Position numbers and translations under genes: made by a program | Shown: one piece after another, positions 1 to 8,106 of the stretch | Layout: each line of letters starts with the position of its first letter | How positions within the stretch are numbered: the first letter of the stretch is position 1 | Source of the DNA: Halanaerobiales bacterium | GTDB lineage: Bacteria; Bacillota; Halanaerobiia; Halanaerobiales; DATFIM01 | Length of the DNA: 34,662 bases | Assembly (NCBI GenBank): GCA_035270125.1 | Contig: DATFIM010000163.1 | Location: 1-34,662, forward strand | Direction: 5' to 3' | The notes under the pieces: model-generated | What the model was told of the DNA's origin: nothing | The model's database searches: none | The model's input: the letters and a program-made list of their open reading frames with translations, nothing else

Positions 1-372
1 GATTTTAAATCCGAGGATTTAACAGATAAACTAGAATATCTAAAAGATGACTTACCAGTAATAATTGAAGAGCTAGAAGATCTGGATACTGATGGGTTAC
101 GTAATTTAGCAGATGAATTACAAAATGAACTTAATTCATTAATTGTTTTATTAGCATCAAGATTTGATAATAAGGTAGTGTTTGTGTGTTCAATTAGTGA
201 TGATTTAGTTGAAAAAGGTTATCATGCAGGAAAATTAATTTCACAAGTCGCCCAAATTACTGGTGGTGGCGGTGGTGGTCGTCCTGATATGGCCCAGGCT
301 GGAGGTAGTAAAACTAAAAAACTTCCTGAAGCTCTGAAAGAAGCAAAAAATATTCTAAAAGAAATGAATTAA
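1..372 (+). CDS. alaS: Alanyl-tRNA synthetase, C-terminal fragment (5' end outside window)
   Basis: The frame is open from base 1 and ends at TAA 370-372, so only the last 123 codons are present. The glycine-rich GGGGGGRPDMAQAGG near the end is the signature of the AlaRS C-terminal DHHA1/C-Ala region, which helps tRNA binding and connects editing with aminoacylation. The catalytic and editing cores lie upstream of the window. An alaS gene directly before ireB and ruvX is the usual order in Firmicutes, which supports the call. The 79 bases between this gene and ireB show no clear terminator or promoter, so read-through into ireB is possible. Confidence 0.95.
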   Translation, partial: DFKSEDLTDKLEYLKDDLPVIIEELEDLDTDGLRNLADELQNELNSLIVLLASRFDNKVVFVCSISDDLVEKGYHAGKLISQVAQITGGGGGGRPDMAQAGGSKTKKLPEALKEAKNILKEMN

Positions 373-451
373 AAACAGGATTTTGGTCATTGATAAAGAA
401 TTTTAATAATAAGCTGTTTAAAATCAGGGATAATAAAAAGGAAGTGATTTT

Positions 452-721
452 ATGTCTAATGATAATGATAAAACTATGAAATTTAAAAGAGATATGGAAG
501 ATTTAAATGAAGCTGAGTATATTATTGAAAGAGTATACCTGGCTTTAAAAGAAAAGGGATATAACCCAGTAAATCAGATAGTAGGTTATCTTTTATCTGG
601 AGATCCAGCATATATTACCAGTTATAAAGAAGCTAGAACTATGATTAGATCTATAGATAGAGATGAGATAATTGAAGAATTATTAACAAAATATATAGAT
701 AACTTTGAAAAAAATTATTAA
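452..721 (+). CDS. ireB: IreB family (UPF0297) regulatory phosphoprotein
   Basis: This is an 89-residue, highly charged, soluble protein. It carries the family's recognisable central block (EYIIERVYLALKEKGYNP, then VGYLLSGDPAYITSYKEAR). In enterococci the IreB protein is a substrate of the PASTA-domain Ser/Thr kinase IreK and negatively affects cephalosporin resistance. That role is family knowledge, not visible here. The start ATG has GGAAG upstream. Position between alaS and ruvX is the standard synteny. Length matches the family, and no truncation is seen. Confidence 0.93.
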   Translation: MSNDNDKTMKFKRDMEDLNEAEYIIERVYLALKEKGYNPVNQIVGYLLSGDPAYITSYKEARTMIRSIDRDEIIEELLTKYIDNFEKNY

Positions 722-748
722 AGGCAGGCGAATACCTGCCTCCTTTTT
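722..748 (+). terminator. Intrinsic terminator-like hairpin between ireB and ruvX
   Basis: AGGCAGG (722-728) pairs with CCTGCCT (735-741) around a six-base loop, followed directly by CCTTTTTCT. It begins at the last base of the ireB stop codon. No strong promoter is seen before ruvX, so it may be a partial terminator that sets the ireB:ruvX ratio. Confidence 0.8.
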
Positions 749-786
749 CTGATACAATTTTGATATTAATTAAAGAGGTGAATTAT

Positions 787-1215
787 TTGCGTAAATTAGG
801 TTTGGATTTTGGAGATAAAAGAATTGGAGTAGCTGTGAGTGACGCATTAGGGATTACTGCCCAGGGAAAAGGATATATTTCTAGAACTGATTTGAAAAAA
901 GATTTGGAAATAATAAAAGATTATATAAAAAAATATTCTATAGATGAAATAGTTGTTGGAATGCCAAAAAATATGGATGGTAGTCATGGACCACGTGCTA
1001 AAAAAACACAGGAATTTGTAAATTTTTTAAAAAACAATTTAGAAATACCAATAAAAACCTGGGATGAAAGACTTTCTTCTAAAGAAGCAGAAAGAGTTCT
1101 AATTAAAGCAGATATGAGTAGAAAAAAAAGAAAAGAAGTTATAGATAAAATGGCAGCATCATTAATTTTGGATAGTTATTTAAAAGCAAATAATAGGAGG
1201 AAAAACGATGAGTAA
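787..1215 (+). CDS. ruvX: RuvX/YqgF family Holliday-junction resolvase-like nuclease
   Basis: The protein begins MRKLGLDFGDKRIGVAVSD, the hallmark RNase H-fold first strand with the catalytic Asp at residue 7. It also contains DERLSS (93-98) and a C-terminal Asp120 region (VIDKMAA), the other acidic positions of the fold. The family is implicated in Holliday-junction resolution and/or 16S rRNA 5'-end maturation. The TTG at 787 is preferred over an upstream in-frame TTG at 760, because AAAGAGGTG sits six bases before it and the family starts at this point. It gives 142 residues, a normal length. The gene overlaps the next one by 8 nt (ATGAGTAA). Confidence 0.93.
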   Translation: MRKLGLDFGDKRIGVAVSDALGITAQGKGYISRTDLKKDLEIIKDYIKKYSIDEIVVGMPKNMDGSHGPRAKKTQEFVNFLKNNLEIPIKTWDERLSSKEAERVLIKADMSRKKRKEVIDKMAASLILDSYLKANNRRKNDE

Positions 1216-1480
1216 AAAAAACGAAGGAAATTTTTGGATTGATGAAGAAAATGAAGAGTTAGTTTTGGAAGATGAAAGTGGTGAAGAGAGATTTTATATT
1301 GATGAGGAATTTAATTATGAAGGTACTACCTATTTAATTTTAATTCCTGCAGAAGAAGGAGAGGAAGAAGAGGAAGCACTTTTACTCAAATTAATTAAAC
1401 AAGATGGAGAAGAAATGCTTTCTTTAATTGAAGATGATGAAGAATTTGAAAAAGTAAAAAATTATTATATGCAAAGATAG
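1208..1480 (+). CDS. DUF1292 (UPF0473, YrzB-type) acidic protein
   Basis: This is a 90-residue, strongly acidic protein with long Glu/Asp runs and a DESGEERFYIDEEFNYEGTTY-type core typical of DUF1292. The function of the family is unknown. It almost always sits next to ruvX in Firmicutes, as here. The start is translationally coupled: ATGAGTAA contains both this ATG and the ruvX stop, and AGGAGG lies 7 bases upstream. Confidence 0.9.
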   Translation: MSKKNEGNFWIDEENEELVLEDESGEERFYIDEEFNYEGTTYLILIPAEEGEEEEEALLLKLIKQDGEEMLSLIEDDEEFEKVKNYYMQR

Positions 1481-1510
1481 ATTAAAATCAGAAAATTATT
1501 TTCAATATTT

Positions 1511-1541
1511 CCTTCCCAAAGTATTAATTGGGGAGGTTTTT
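1511..1541 (+). terminator. Rho-independent terminator after the ruvX-DUF1292 pair
   Basis: CCTTCCCAA (1511-1519) pairs with TTGGGGAGG (1528-1536), nine pairs with one G-T, followed by TTTTTAT. It cleanly separates the ruvX pair from mltG, which has its own promoter directly downstream. Confidence 0.88.
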
Positions 1542-1547
1542 ATTATA

Positions 1548-1576
1548 TTGCATGAAAGTATACCTTCTGATATAAT
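1548..1576 (+). promoter_or_regulatory. SigA-type promoter for mltG
   Basis: TTGCAT (1548-1553), a 17-bp spacer, then a perfect TATAAT (1571-1576). It lies immediately after a terminator and 38 bases before the mltG start, which supports its use. Confidence 0.75.
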
Positions 1577-1614
1577 TGAGAAAACAAGGAATTATTTTAT
1601 GAAGGAGCTGTATT

Positions 1615-2610
1615 ATGAAAAAATCAGCTATTATACTTTTTATATTAATAATATTAATTACTTTCTCTGTTCGTTTTATTACTTTTTTGCAGCCTGTAGA
1701 AAGGAACACTGATGATGTTTATTCTGTGAATATTGATTATGGAAGTACAAGTAAAAAAGTAGCTAATGTATTAGAAGATAATAATATTATTAGGTCATCT
1801 TTTGCTTTTAATGTGGTAATAAATATCTTAGGTTATGATAATCAACTAAGAGCTGGATATTATGAAATTAGTCCTGAAAATAATATTTTTGAAGTTATAG
1901 ATATAATTAGAAAAGGTAGAGTGGCAACATTTAAAGTTAGTATTCCTGAAGGTAGTACTTTAAAAGAAATCATTTCTCGTTTTGAAGAAAAAACTTTATA
2001 TAGTAAAGAAGATTATTTAAATATAGCTCAAAATATAGATTTCAATAAAGAATATTTATCTAATAATTCTGATGCTATAAAATATAAGTTAGAAGGTTTT
2101 TTATATCCGGATACATATAAGATTCAGAAAAATTATAAACCTACTCAAATATATAAATTAATGGTAAATGAATTTGAAAACAGATGGTTTTTAAGATTAA
2201 AAAATAAAACAGCTAATAGTAATTACTCTATTTTAGAATTAGTGACCATAGCTTCTATAGTTGAAAAAGAAGCTAAATTAAAAGAAGAAAAACCTATTAT
2301 TGCCGGGATTATTTATAATAGATTAGAGAAAAATATGAAATTACAAATAGATGCTACGATTCAGTACGCATTACCTAAGCGAAAAGAAAGGTTATTATAT
2401 AGTGATTTAAAAATTGAATCAAAATATAATACTTATTTGTATCAAGGTCTTCCACCAGGTCCTATTTCTAATCCTGGAGATGCTTCATTAAATGCAGTTT
2501 TGAATCCCCAAAAAACAGAATATCTATTTTACTTTGCTCGGGAAGATGGAAGTCATGAATTTTCTAAAACATATCAGGAACATCTTGAAAAACAAAATGA
2601 ACTAAATTAA
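1615..2610 (+). CDS. mltG: Endolytic transglycosylase MltG (YceG-like)
   Basis: One N-terminal membrane segment (about residues 4-25) is followed by a periplasmic/extracytoplasmic YceG domain. Signatures include LEGFLYPDTY (159-168), SIVEKEA with the catalytic-region glutamates E217/E219, LQIDATIQYAL (243-253), and GLPPGPISNPG near the C-terminus. MltG cleaves nascent peptidoglycan strands at the membrane and helps set glycan length. At 331 residues it is full-length. The preceding GAAGGAGCTG is the ribosome site. The gene is followed 22 bases later by the U32 gene, so the two are probably one transcript from the promoter at 1548. Confidence 0.95.
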   Translation: MKKSAIILFILIILITFSVRFITFLQPVERNTDDVYSVNIDYGSTSKKVANVLEDNNIIRSSFAFNVVINILGYDNQLRAGYYEISPENNIFEVIDIIRKGRVATFKVSIPEGSTLKEIISRFEEKTLYSKEDYLNIAQNIDFNKEYLSNNSDAIKYKLEGFLYPDTYKIQKNYKPTQIYKLMVNEFENRWFLRLKNKTANSNYSILELVTIASIVEKEAKLKEEKPIIAGIIYNRLEKNMKLQIDATIQYALPKRKERLLYSDLKIESKYNTYLYQGLPPGPISNPGDASLNAVLNPQKTEYLFYFAREDGSHEFSKTYQEHLEKQNELN

Positions 2611-2632
2611 AGATTTTAAGGAGGAAGATTTA

Positions 2633-3868
2633 ATGAATAAACCAGAATTGTTAGCACCTGCCGGAAATTTAGAAAAATTAAAAATTGCAATAGATTATGG
2701 AGCTGATGCTGTTTATTGTGGTGGACATAACTATGGTTTGAGATCTGGTGCAGATAATTTTACATTAGAAGAACTTAAAGAAGCTAAAAATTATGCTCAT
2801 AAAAATAATAGCAATATTTATATAACTGTAAATATGATGCCCCATAATAGGGAATTAAATAATTTACCAGAATATTTACATGAATTAGATGAATTAGGGG
2901 TGGATTCGTTAATTGTATCTGACCCTGGTGTTATTCAAATAATAAAAGATGAAAACATAAATACTCCTATTCATTTGAGTACTCAGGCTAATACTGTTAA
3001 TTGGGCAAGCGCTAATTTTTGGTATAATCAGGGAATAGAAAGAGTGATTCTTGCTCGTGAATTAAGTAAAGAAGAAATAAAGGAATTCGCTCATAATAGT
3101 AATATTGAAAGAGAGATGTTTATTCATGGTTCTATGTGTATTTCCTATTCTGGTAGATGTTTATTGAGTAATTATATGGTAGGAAGAGATGCAAATAGAG
3201 GGGAATGTGCTCATTCCTGTAGATGGAAATATCATTTAGTTGAAGAAAAAAGACCAGGTGAGTATTATCCTATTTATGAAGATGAAAATGGTGCTTATAT
3301 TATGAATTCAAAAGATCTATGTTTGCTTGAATATATACCAGAAATTATGGATTTAAATTTAACTTCATTAAAAATAGAAGGTAGAATGAAAAGTATTCAT
3401 TATGTAGCAACAGTTGTTGGAGTTTATAGAAGAGCTATAGATAATTTCTTTGCTGACCCCAAAAATTATAAAATGAAAGATGAGTGGTTAAAAGAGCTAA
3501 AAAAGGTAAGTAATCGAGGATATACCACTGGATTTTTCCATTCAAAACCTGATGGAAAAGACCATAATTATGAAAGTTCTGCTTATAGAAGAAAATATGA
3601 TTTTATGGGAGTAGTGAAAGATTATGATCGCAAAAATAAATTAGCGGTTGTAGAAGTTAGGAATAAGTTTTTTGAGGGAGATATTATAGAATTTTTTGGT
3701 CCAGATAGAAAAGCATTTAATGAAAAAGTAAATTATATAATAAATAGTGAAGGTGAAAAAGTAGAAAATGCTCCTCATCCTAAAGAATTAATAAAGATAC
3801 CAGTTGATAAAAAAGTTGAAAAAGGCTATATTGTTCGTAGAAAAAAAGAAGGTGAAAAAATTGAGTAA
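2633..3868 (+). CDS. U32-family protein, likely TrhP-type tRNA uridine hydroxylation factor
   Basis: The 411-residue protein starts with KPELLAPAGN and has GADAVYCGG (24-31), as in peptidase family U32. The central block carries four spaced cysteines, C169, C176, C192 and C196 (GSMCISYSGRC and GECAHSC). Members of this family beside ruvX/mltG in Firmicutes correspond to YrrN/YrrO (TrhP), needed for 5-hydroxyuridine at tRNA position 34. The older label is collagenase-like protease. Assignment to the tRNA role is from family knowledge and synteny; proteolysis is not supported by anything seen. AAGGAGG precedes the ATG. The last 8 nt overlap the next gene. Confidence 0.88.
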   Translation: MNKPELLAPAGNLEKLKIAIDYGADAVYCGGHNYGLRSGADNFTLEELKEAKNYAHKNNSNIYITVNMMPHNRELNNLPEYLHELDELGVDSLIVSDPGVIQIIKDENINTPIHLSTQANTVNWASANFWYNQGIERVILARELSKEEIKEFAHNSNIEREMFIHGSMCISYSGRCLLSNYMVGRDANRGECAHSCRWKYHLVEEKRPGEYYPIYEDENGAYIMNSKDLCLLEYIPEIMDLNLTSLKIEGRMKSIHYVATVVGVYRRAIDNFFADPKNYKMKDEWLKELKKVSNRGYTTGFFHSKPDGKDHNYESSAYRRKYDFMGVVKDYDRKNKLAVVEVRNKFFEGDIIEFFGPDRKAFNEKVNYIINSEGEKVENAPHPKELIKIPVDKKVEKGYIVRRKKEGEKIE

Positions 3869-4106
3869 AAATAAAAATCAGTCTGAAGAAAAAGATACTC
3901 ATCAAATAATAATCAAAATTCCTCAAGAAGAAATAGTATATGTAGATATGATATTTAAAGCTTATGGTGGTTTAGCTATGTTAACAATGAGTCATGAAGA
4001 AGAGGGAGTAATATTTTTAGATGTTACTGAAGGTACCCATGATATTGTTATGGAAATTGTAGAAGGATTAAGAGAAGAATTTCCTGTAGAAATAATTAAA
4101 GATTAA
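3861..4106 (+). CDS. Small DUF4911-like protein
   Basis: This 81-residue soluble protein has a predicted ACT-like alternation of strands and helices (IIIKIPQEEIVYVDMIFKAY, then GVIFLDVT). The resemblance to DUF4911 proteins is from memory and not certain. The start chosen is TTG 3861, part of TTGAGTAA that also holds the stop of the U32 gene. GAAGGTG lies six bases upstream. A longer in-frame start at 3804 would bury 57 bases in the U32 gene and lacks a ribosome site. Tight coupling suggests that it acts with, or is dosed with, the U32 protein. Confidence 0.7.
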   Translation: MSKNKNQSEEKDTHQIIIKIPQEEIVYVDMIFKAYGGLAMLTMSHEEEGVIFLDVTEGTHDIVMEIVEGLREEFPVEIIKD

Positions 4107-4144
4107 ATAATAACATTAGAATTAAATAGTAATATAGTCTCAAT

Positions 4145-4173
4145 TTGACATTAATTCATTATTTGGTTATTAT
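4145..4173 (+). promoter_or_regulatory. SigA-type promoter for the SleB-type hydrolase
   Basis: Perfect TTGACA (4145-4150), 17-bp spacer, TATTAT (4168-4173). It lies 41 bases before the start codon. One mismatch from full consensus predicts strong vegetative expression. Confidence 0.82.
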
Positions 4174-4214
4174 ATATTTAAACAATTGACCTCGGCAGAT
4201 AAAGGAGGTATATT

Positions 4215-4907
4215 ATGAGATTTAAAAAAGTTAAAGTTACTTTAACTTTGATAATGTTATTATTTATGTTTTTACTTATAAATAATGAAACAAAAGCAGA
4301 GGGATATAATTTAGAGTTAGGTTCTAGAATTTTAGAATATGGCTCTGAAGGGGCAGATGTTGCTTTATTACAAAAAATATTAAAAGACCTTAAATATTAT
4401 AATGGTGATATAGATGGTATTTATGGAAAAGGTACTTTTTTGGCAGTGAAAAACTTTCAGCAGACCAATGGTTTAAGTGTTGATGGTATAGTTGGGCCAA
4501 AAACAATAAAGCATTTTAAAGAAAATTCACTATCTAATAGTATGCATGTAGATAGAGAAGAAGCTATTATTTTGGCCAGAGTAATAAATGGAGAAGCCCG
4601 GGGAGAAACTTTTGAAGGAAAAGTAGCTGTTGGTGCTGTGATTTTAAATAGAGTAGAAAATGATGAATTTCCAGATACAATAAGAGAAGTTATTTTACAA
4701 CAGGGTCAATTTAGTTCTCTTTTGGATGGGCAGGCAAATTCTTATCCAGTAGAAAGTTCAATAGCAGCTGCTAAGGCGGCTTTAATTGGGTATGATCCAA
4801 GTATGGATTCTTTATATTTTTATAATCCAGAAGTTGCAACTAATTTAGATTGGATACGTAAAAGACCGGTAACTTTAATAATAGGTAATCATGTTTTTGC
4901 AAAATAA
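4215..4907 (+). CDS. Secreted SleB/CwlJ-type cell wall hydrolase with peptidoglycan-binding domain
   Basis: A signal peptide or anchor (residues 1-28, hydrophobic 9-22) precedes a PG_binding_1 domain (about 37-101, with YYNGDIDGIYGKGT and GLSVDGIVGPKT). A Hydrolase_2 domain follows (about 114-230), with NGEARGE at 125-131; Glu127 matches the catalytic glutamate of SleB lytic transglycosylases. SleB in Bacillus degrades spore cortex, but related proteins serve vegetative wall turnover in non-spore formers. The vegetative-type promoter here argues for the latter. GGAGG is 7 bases before ATG. It is monocistronic, between its own promoter and terminator. Confidence 0.9.
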   Translation: MRFKKVKVTLTLIMLLFMFLLINNETKAEGYNLELGSRILEYGSEGADVALLQKILKDLKYYNGDIDGIYGKGTFLAVKNFQQTNGLSVDGIVGPKTIKHFKENSLSNSMHVDREEAIILARVINGEARGETFEGKVAVGAVILNRVENDEFPDTIREVILQQGQFSSLLDGQANSYPVESSIAAAKAALIGYDPSMDSLYFYNPEVATNLDWIRKRPVTLIIGNHVFAK

Positions 4908-4928
4908 AAAATTAATAAAAAATGTCTA

Positions 4929-4968
4929 ACTCACTATCGGTTTGAAATGATAGTGGGTTTTATTTTTT
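4929..4968 (+). terminator. Rho-independent terminator after the hydrolase gene
   Basis: ACTCACTATC (4929-4938) pairs with GATAGTGGGT (4949-4958), ten pairs with one G-T, followed by a T-rich tail (TTATTTTTT). Confidence 0.88.
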
Positions 4969-4996
4969 AAAAATAGATTAAAGTAGTAGACTTTAT

Positions 4997-5029
4997 TTGT
5001 AGAATAAAGAAAATTATATTATAATATAA
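4997..5029 (+). promoter_or_regulatory. fur promoter with overlapping palindrome (possible autoregulatory box)
   Basis: TTGTAG (4997-5002), 17-bp spacer, TATAAT (5020-5025). A perfect 16-bp palindrome, TTATATTATAATATAA (5014-5029), covers the -10 box. It resembles the AT-rich inverted repeats bound by Fur/PerR proteins, so autoregulation by the gene downstream is plausible. In DNA this AT-rich, short palindromes arise by chance, so the operator claim is tentative. Confidence 0.55.
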
Positions 5030-5048
5030 GTCAAAGAGGTGTTTAATA

Positions 5049-5489
5049 GTGAGTGATTTATATGAAAAGTTCAGAAACATATTGAGTTCAAATAATTATA
5101 AATTAACTTCTCAAAGAGAAGATATATTAAAAGTTTTAATTGAAAATCAAAATCAGCATTTTAGAGCAGATACATTATTGAAAAAAGTAAAGGAAAAAAA
5201 TCCTGATATTGGTTTGGCCACTATTTATCGAAATCTTGAATTGTTTTGTGAATTAGATATTACTAATGAATTAGATTTTGATAGTTCGTATAAATATTAT
5301 GAATTAAATTTGGATGAAAACCATCATCATCATTTAGTATGTGTTAATTGTGACAAAATTATAGAGTTTAATGATGAGGTTTTAGAAAAATTCGAAAAAA
5401 AAGTCGAGGAAAAATATGATTTTGAAATAGTTAATCATCAAATAAAATTTTATGGGATTTGTAAAGATTGTTCCAAAAAGGAAAAATAA
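5049..5489 (+). CDS. Fur-family metal-responsive transcriptional repressor
   Basis: This 146-residue protein has a winged-helix DNA-binding half (about 1-80, with TSQREDILKVL and GLATIYRNLE) and a metal-binding dimerisation half. The latter has HHHH (92-95) and two CxxC pairs (C98/C101 and C138/C141) for the structural zinc. The position equivalent to the peroxide-sensing Asp104 of Bacillus PerR is Glu106 (KIIEF), as in Fur itself. That favours iron (or another metal) sensing over peroxide sensing. Start is GTG 5049 with AAAGAGGTG upstream. A Crp/Fnr regulator follows 35 bases later and is probably co-transcribed. Confidence 0.9.
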   Translation: MSDLYEKFRNILSSNNYKLTSQREDILKVLIENQNQHFRADTLLKKVKEKNPDIGLATIYRNLELFCELDITNELDFDSSYKYYELNLDENHHHHLVCVNCDKIIEFNDEVLEKFEKKVEEKYDFEIVNHQIKFYGICKDCSKKEK

Positions 5490-5524
5490 TATTTATTATA
5501 ATTTTTTGAAAAGGGGATAATAAT

Positions 5525-6223
5525 ATGGTAGAACCACAACAAAAACAATGTTTAAAAGATATGTCAGTTTTTTCAAAACTTAATGGAGAAGAGTTAGAGT
5601 TAATATGTCGAGGAAGTTATGATAAAACTTATCAAAAAGGTGAAATTATTTTTTTTGAAAATGATAGTTTTAAAAAACTATATTTATTGGTTTCTGGAAG
5701 AGTAAAATTATCAATGCTTTCTCCAGATGGAAAAGAGAAAGTTATTACTATTTTACAATCTGGTGATATTCTTGGTGAAATTTCTTTATTTGATGAAGAT
5801 CCTCATCCTTTAACAGCAGAAGTTATGGAAGAAGCAAAATTAATGATTTTACCATGGAATGATCTTGAAAAAATAATTATTGAGAGACCCAGATTAGCTT
5901 TAAAAATAATTGAAGCAATGTCTAAGAAAACCAGGCTTTTAACCAGTCAGATTAGGGATTTAGTATTTCAGGATGCTGCTGGCAGATTGGCCAGTTTATT
6001 AGTTCGTTTTGGAGAAGATTTTGGAATAGATATTGAAGATGGAAGAAAAATTGATATTGTTCTTACCCATCAAGAAATTGCAAATTTATTAGGAACTTCT
6101 AGAGTTACAGTAACAAAAATGATTAATAAGTTTATTGATGAAGGATTATTAAAAATAGAAAAAAGGAAGATGATTCTTCTGGATGAAGAAAAATTGGGAG
6201 AACGTTTACATACTATAATTTAA
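5525..6223 (+). CDS. Crp/Fnr-family transcriptional regulator
   Basis: An N-terminal cyclic-nucleotide-binding-type beta barrel (about 15-125) is followed by a long dimer helix and a Crp-type winged helix (about 180-220, THQEIANLLGTSRVTVTKMI). The segment equivalent to the phosphate-binding cassette (GEISLFDEDPHPLTAEV) lacks the Arg-Ser pair that contacts cAMP in Crp. The N-terminus has a single Cys (C9), not an Fnr-type cluster. The effector is therefore unknown; cAMP and an Fe-S cluster both look unlikely. GGGGAT precedes the ATG. The gene ends before a strong terminator. Confidence 0.88.
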   Translation: MVEPQQKQCLKDMSVFSKLNGEELELICRGSYDKTYQKGEIIFFENDSFKKLYLLVSGRVKLSMLSPDGKEKVITILQSGDILGEISLFDEDPHPLTAEVMEEAKLMILPWNDLEKIIIERPRLALKIIEAMSKKTRLLTSQIRDLVFQDAAGRLASLLVRFGEDFGIDIEDGRKIDIVLTHQEIANLLGTSRVTVTKMINKFIDEGLLKIEKRKMILLDEEKLGERLHTII

Positions 6224-6262
6224 ATAGCTGTTTAATTAACTAAGGAAAAATAAATAATGACT

Positions 6263-6303
6263 AAAAAATACTACCATGAAATATTTTATGGTAGTATTTT
6301 TTT
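6263..6303 (+). terminator. Strong rho-independent terminator after the fur-crp pair
   Basis: A 15-bp perfect stem (6263-6277 with 6288-6302; core ATACTACCAT/ATGGTAGTAT) with a T run in the 3' arm. The A run on the 5' side means that it could also act on the other strand, but no minus-strand gene is near. Confidence 0.9.
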
Positions 6304-6406
6304 ATTTAAAATAGAAAAATATAGAAAAAAAGAAGGAAAATGTAAATCAATCGCGAAATAGAATAAATAAGAAAATAATGGAAAAAATGACCAAGGAGGT
6401 GAATAA

Positions 6407-8083
6407 ATGAATAACTTATTAGAAAATAAATTAATTGAAGAAAGTTATCTAAGTCAAAGTGAATTGGATGAAATTAAAGAACTAATGGATTTGAAAGATT
6501 ATAATGAACTAACTTTTGAAGAAATATTGGTTAAAGAAAATTATTTAAAAGAAAATGAATTAATAGAAATTTTACATCTTATATATCATATTCCAATAAT
6601 AAATTTAGAAGATTTTAAAATAAATTATAAATTATTAAAAATATTTAGCGAAGAGTTCTTAAGAAAAAACATAATAATTCCTCTTCGTATTGATGATAAT
6701 AATATAGAAATAGCTATGACAGATCCAACAGAAATAGTATTAATAGATGATATTGAAAAAATGACTGGTTTGAAAGTAAAATTATTTTTGTCTACTTCAA
6801 AAAAAATATTAAAAGTAATTAATCAACTTTATGATAAAAACTATGATTATAAAGAAAAAATATTTTCAGAAATTAATGAAAATACGAAATTAATTCGAGA
6901 AACTGATGAAATGAATGAAATGGTCCAGAAAGCTCCAATAGTAAAATTGGCAAATATGATATTGAGAGAAGCAGTTATTAATAAGGCAAGTGATATACAT
7001 ATTGAACCCGAGGAAAATAAAGTGAGAATAAGATTTAGAATAGATGGTATTTTAACTACAAAAATGGTTTTGCCCTATCAAAGTATCAATTCTTTAATTT
7101 CTAGAATTAAGATTATTTCAGATCTTGATATTACTGAAAATAGATTGCCTCAGGATGGCAGAATTGAAAAAGAAATAGATGGGGAAAAAATTGATATGCG
7201 GGTTTCAACAATCCCTACTATTTATGGTGAAAAGGCAGTAATTAGACTATTAAAAAAAGAAAATTCATTAATTAATATTAACAAAATAGGTTTTAGTAAA
7301 AACAATTTAAATAAATTTAATAAATTAATTAAAAAACAAAAAGGCGTAATATTATTGACCGGTCCTACTGGTAGTGGGAAATCTACTACTTTATTTTCCG
7401 CTTTAAATAAATTAAAAGATGATAGTAAAAATATAATTACAATTGAAGATCCAGTTGAATATAGAATTCCAGGTATAAATCAAATTCAATTAAATAAAAA
7501 AATAAATTTTGATTTTCCTAATGCATTAAAATCAATATTAAGACAGGATCCAGATATAATTATGGTTGGAGAAATTAGAGATAAAAACACAGCTTCTATT
7601 GCTATTAGAGCTGCTCTCACAGGTCATTTAGTATTAACAACACTTCACACAAATGATGCAGTTAGTTCAATTATTAGATTAATAGATATGGGAATCCCTT
7701 CATATCTTGTAGCAGCAGCAGTTAAGGGAGTTGTGGCACAGAGACTGGTAAGAAGAATTTGTGATAATTGCAAACAAAAATATTTATTATCTGAAAAAGA
7801 TAAAAGAATGTATAGTTATTTAAATGAAATTAAAAAAATATATAAAGGTAAAAAGTGTGAGAAATGTCATAAAACAGGATATAGTGGTAGAATTGCTATC
7901 CATGAAATATTAGTAATTGACAATCAAATCCAAAAAATGATTGGAAATAATATTAATGAAAGAAAAATACGCGAATATTTGGAAAGTGAAAATATGAAAT
8001 TTTTAATTGAAGATGGTTTTGAAAAGGTTAAGAAAGGTATTACAACTATAGAGGAAATTATTAGAGTTTTAGAATTAAAATAA
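6407..8083 (+). CDS. pilB: PilB/GspE-type assembly ATPase
   Basis: The 558-residue cytoplasmic motor powers pilin polymerisation. An N-terminal T2SSE_N-like domain (about 1-145) precedes the ATPase core: Walker A GPTGSGKST (319-327), Asp box ITIEDPVEY (344-352), Walker B DPDIIMVGEIRD (381-392), and the His box TGHLVLTTLHTNDA. A tetracysteine zinc site (C452, C455, C484, C487) is typical of PilB/GspE and absent from PilT retraction motors. AAGGAGGTG precedes the ATG. This is the first gene of an eleven-gene cluster. No consensus promoter is clear in the 100 bases before it, even though a terminator separates it from the crp gene. Confidence 0.95.
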   Translation: MNNLLENKLIEESYLSQSELDEIKELMDLKDYNELTFEEILVKENYLKENELIEILHLIYHIPIINLEDFKINYKLLKIFSEEFLRKNIIIPLRIDDNNIEIAMTDPTEIVLIDDIEKMTGLKVKLFLSTSKKILKVINQLYDKNYDYKEKIFSEINENTKLIRETDEMNEMVQKAPIVKLANMILREAVINKASDIHIEPEENKVRIRFRIDGILTTKMVLPYQSINSLISRIKIISDLDITENRLPQDGRIEKEIDGEKIDMRVSTIPTIYGEKAVIRLLKKENSLININKIGFSKNNLNKFNKLIKKQKGVILLTGPTGSGKSTTLFSALNKLKDDSKNIITIEDPVEYRIPGINQIQLNKKINFDFPNALKSILRQDPDIIMVGEIRDKNTASIAIRAALTGHLVLTTLHTNDAVSSIIRLIDMGIPSYLVAAAVKGVVAQRLVRRICDNCKQKYLLSEKDKRMYSYLNEIKKIYKGKKCEKCHKTGYSGRIAIHEILVIDNQIQKMIGNNINERKIREYLESENMKFLIEDGFEKVKKGITTIEEIIRVLELK

Positions 8084-8106
8084 AAAAAAGAGGGGGATAA
8101 TTGATT

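Noticed and set aside
760-786. Upstream TTG extension of ruvX
   Set aside because: It would place the ribosome site AAAGAGGTG inside the gene; the family starts at MRKLGLDFG.
6304-6406. Possible c-di-GMP riboswitch before pilB
   Set aside because: Only about 100 AT-rich bases with no aptamer-like helices between the terminator and the pilB ribosome site.
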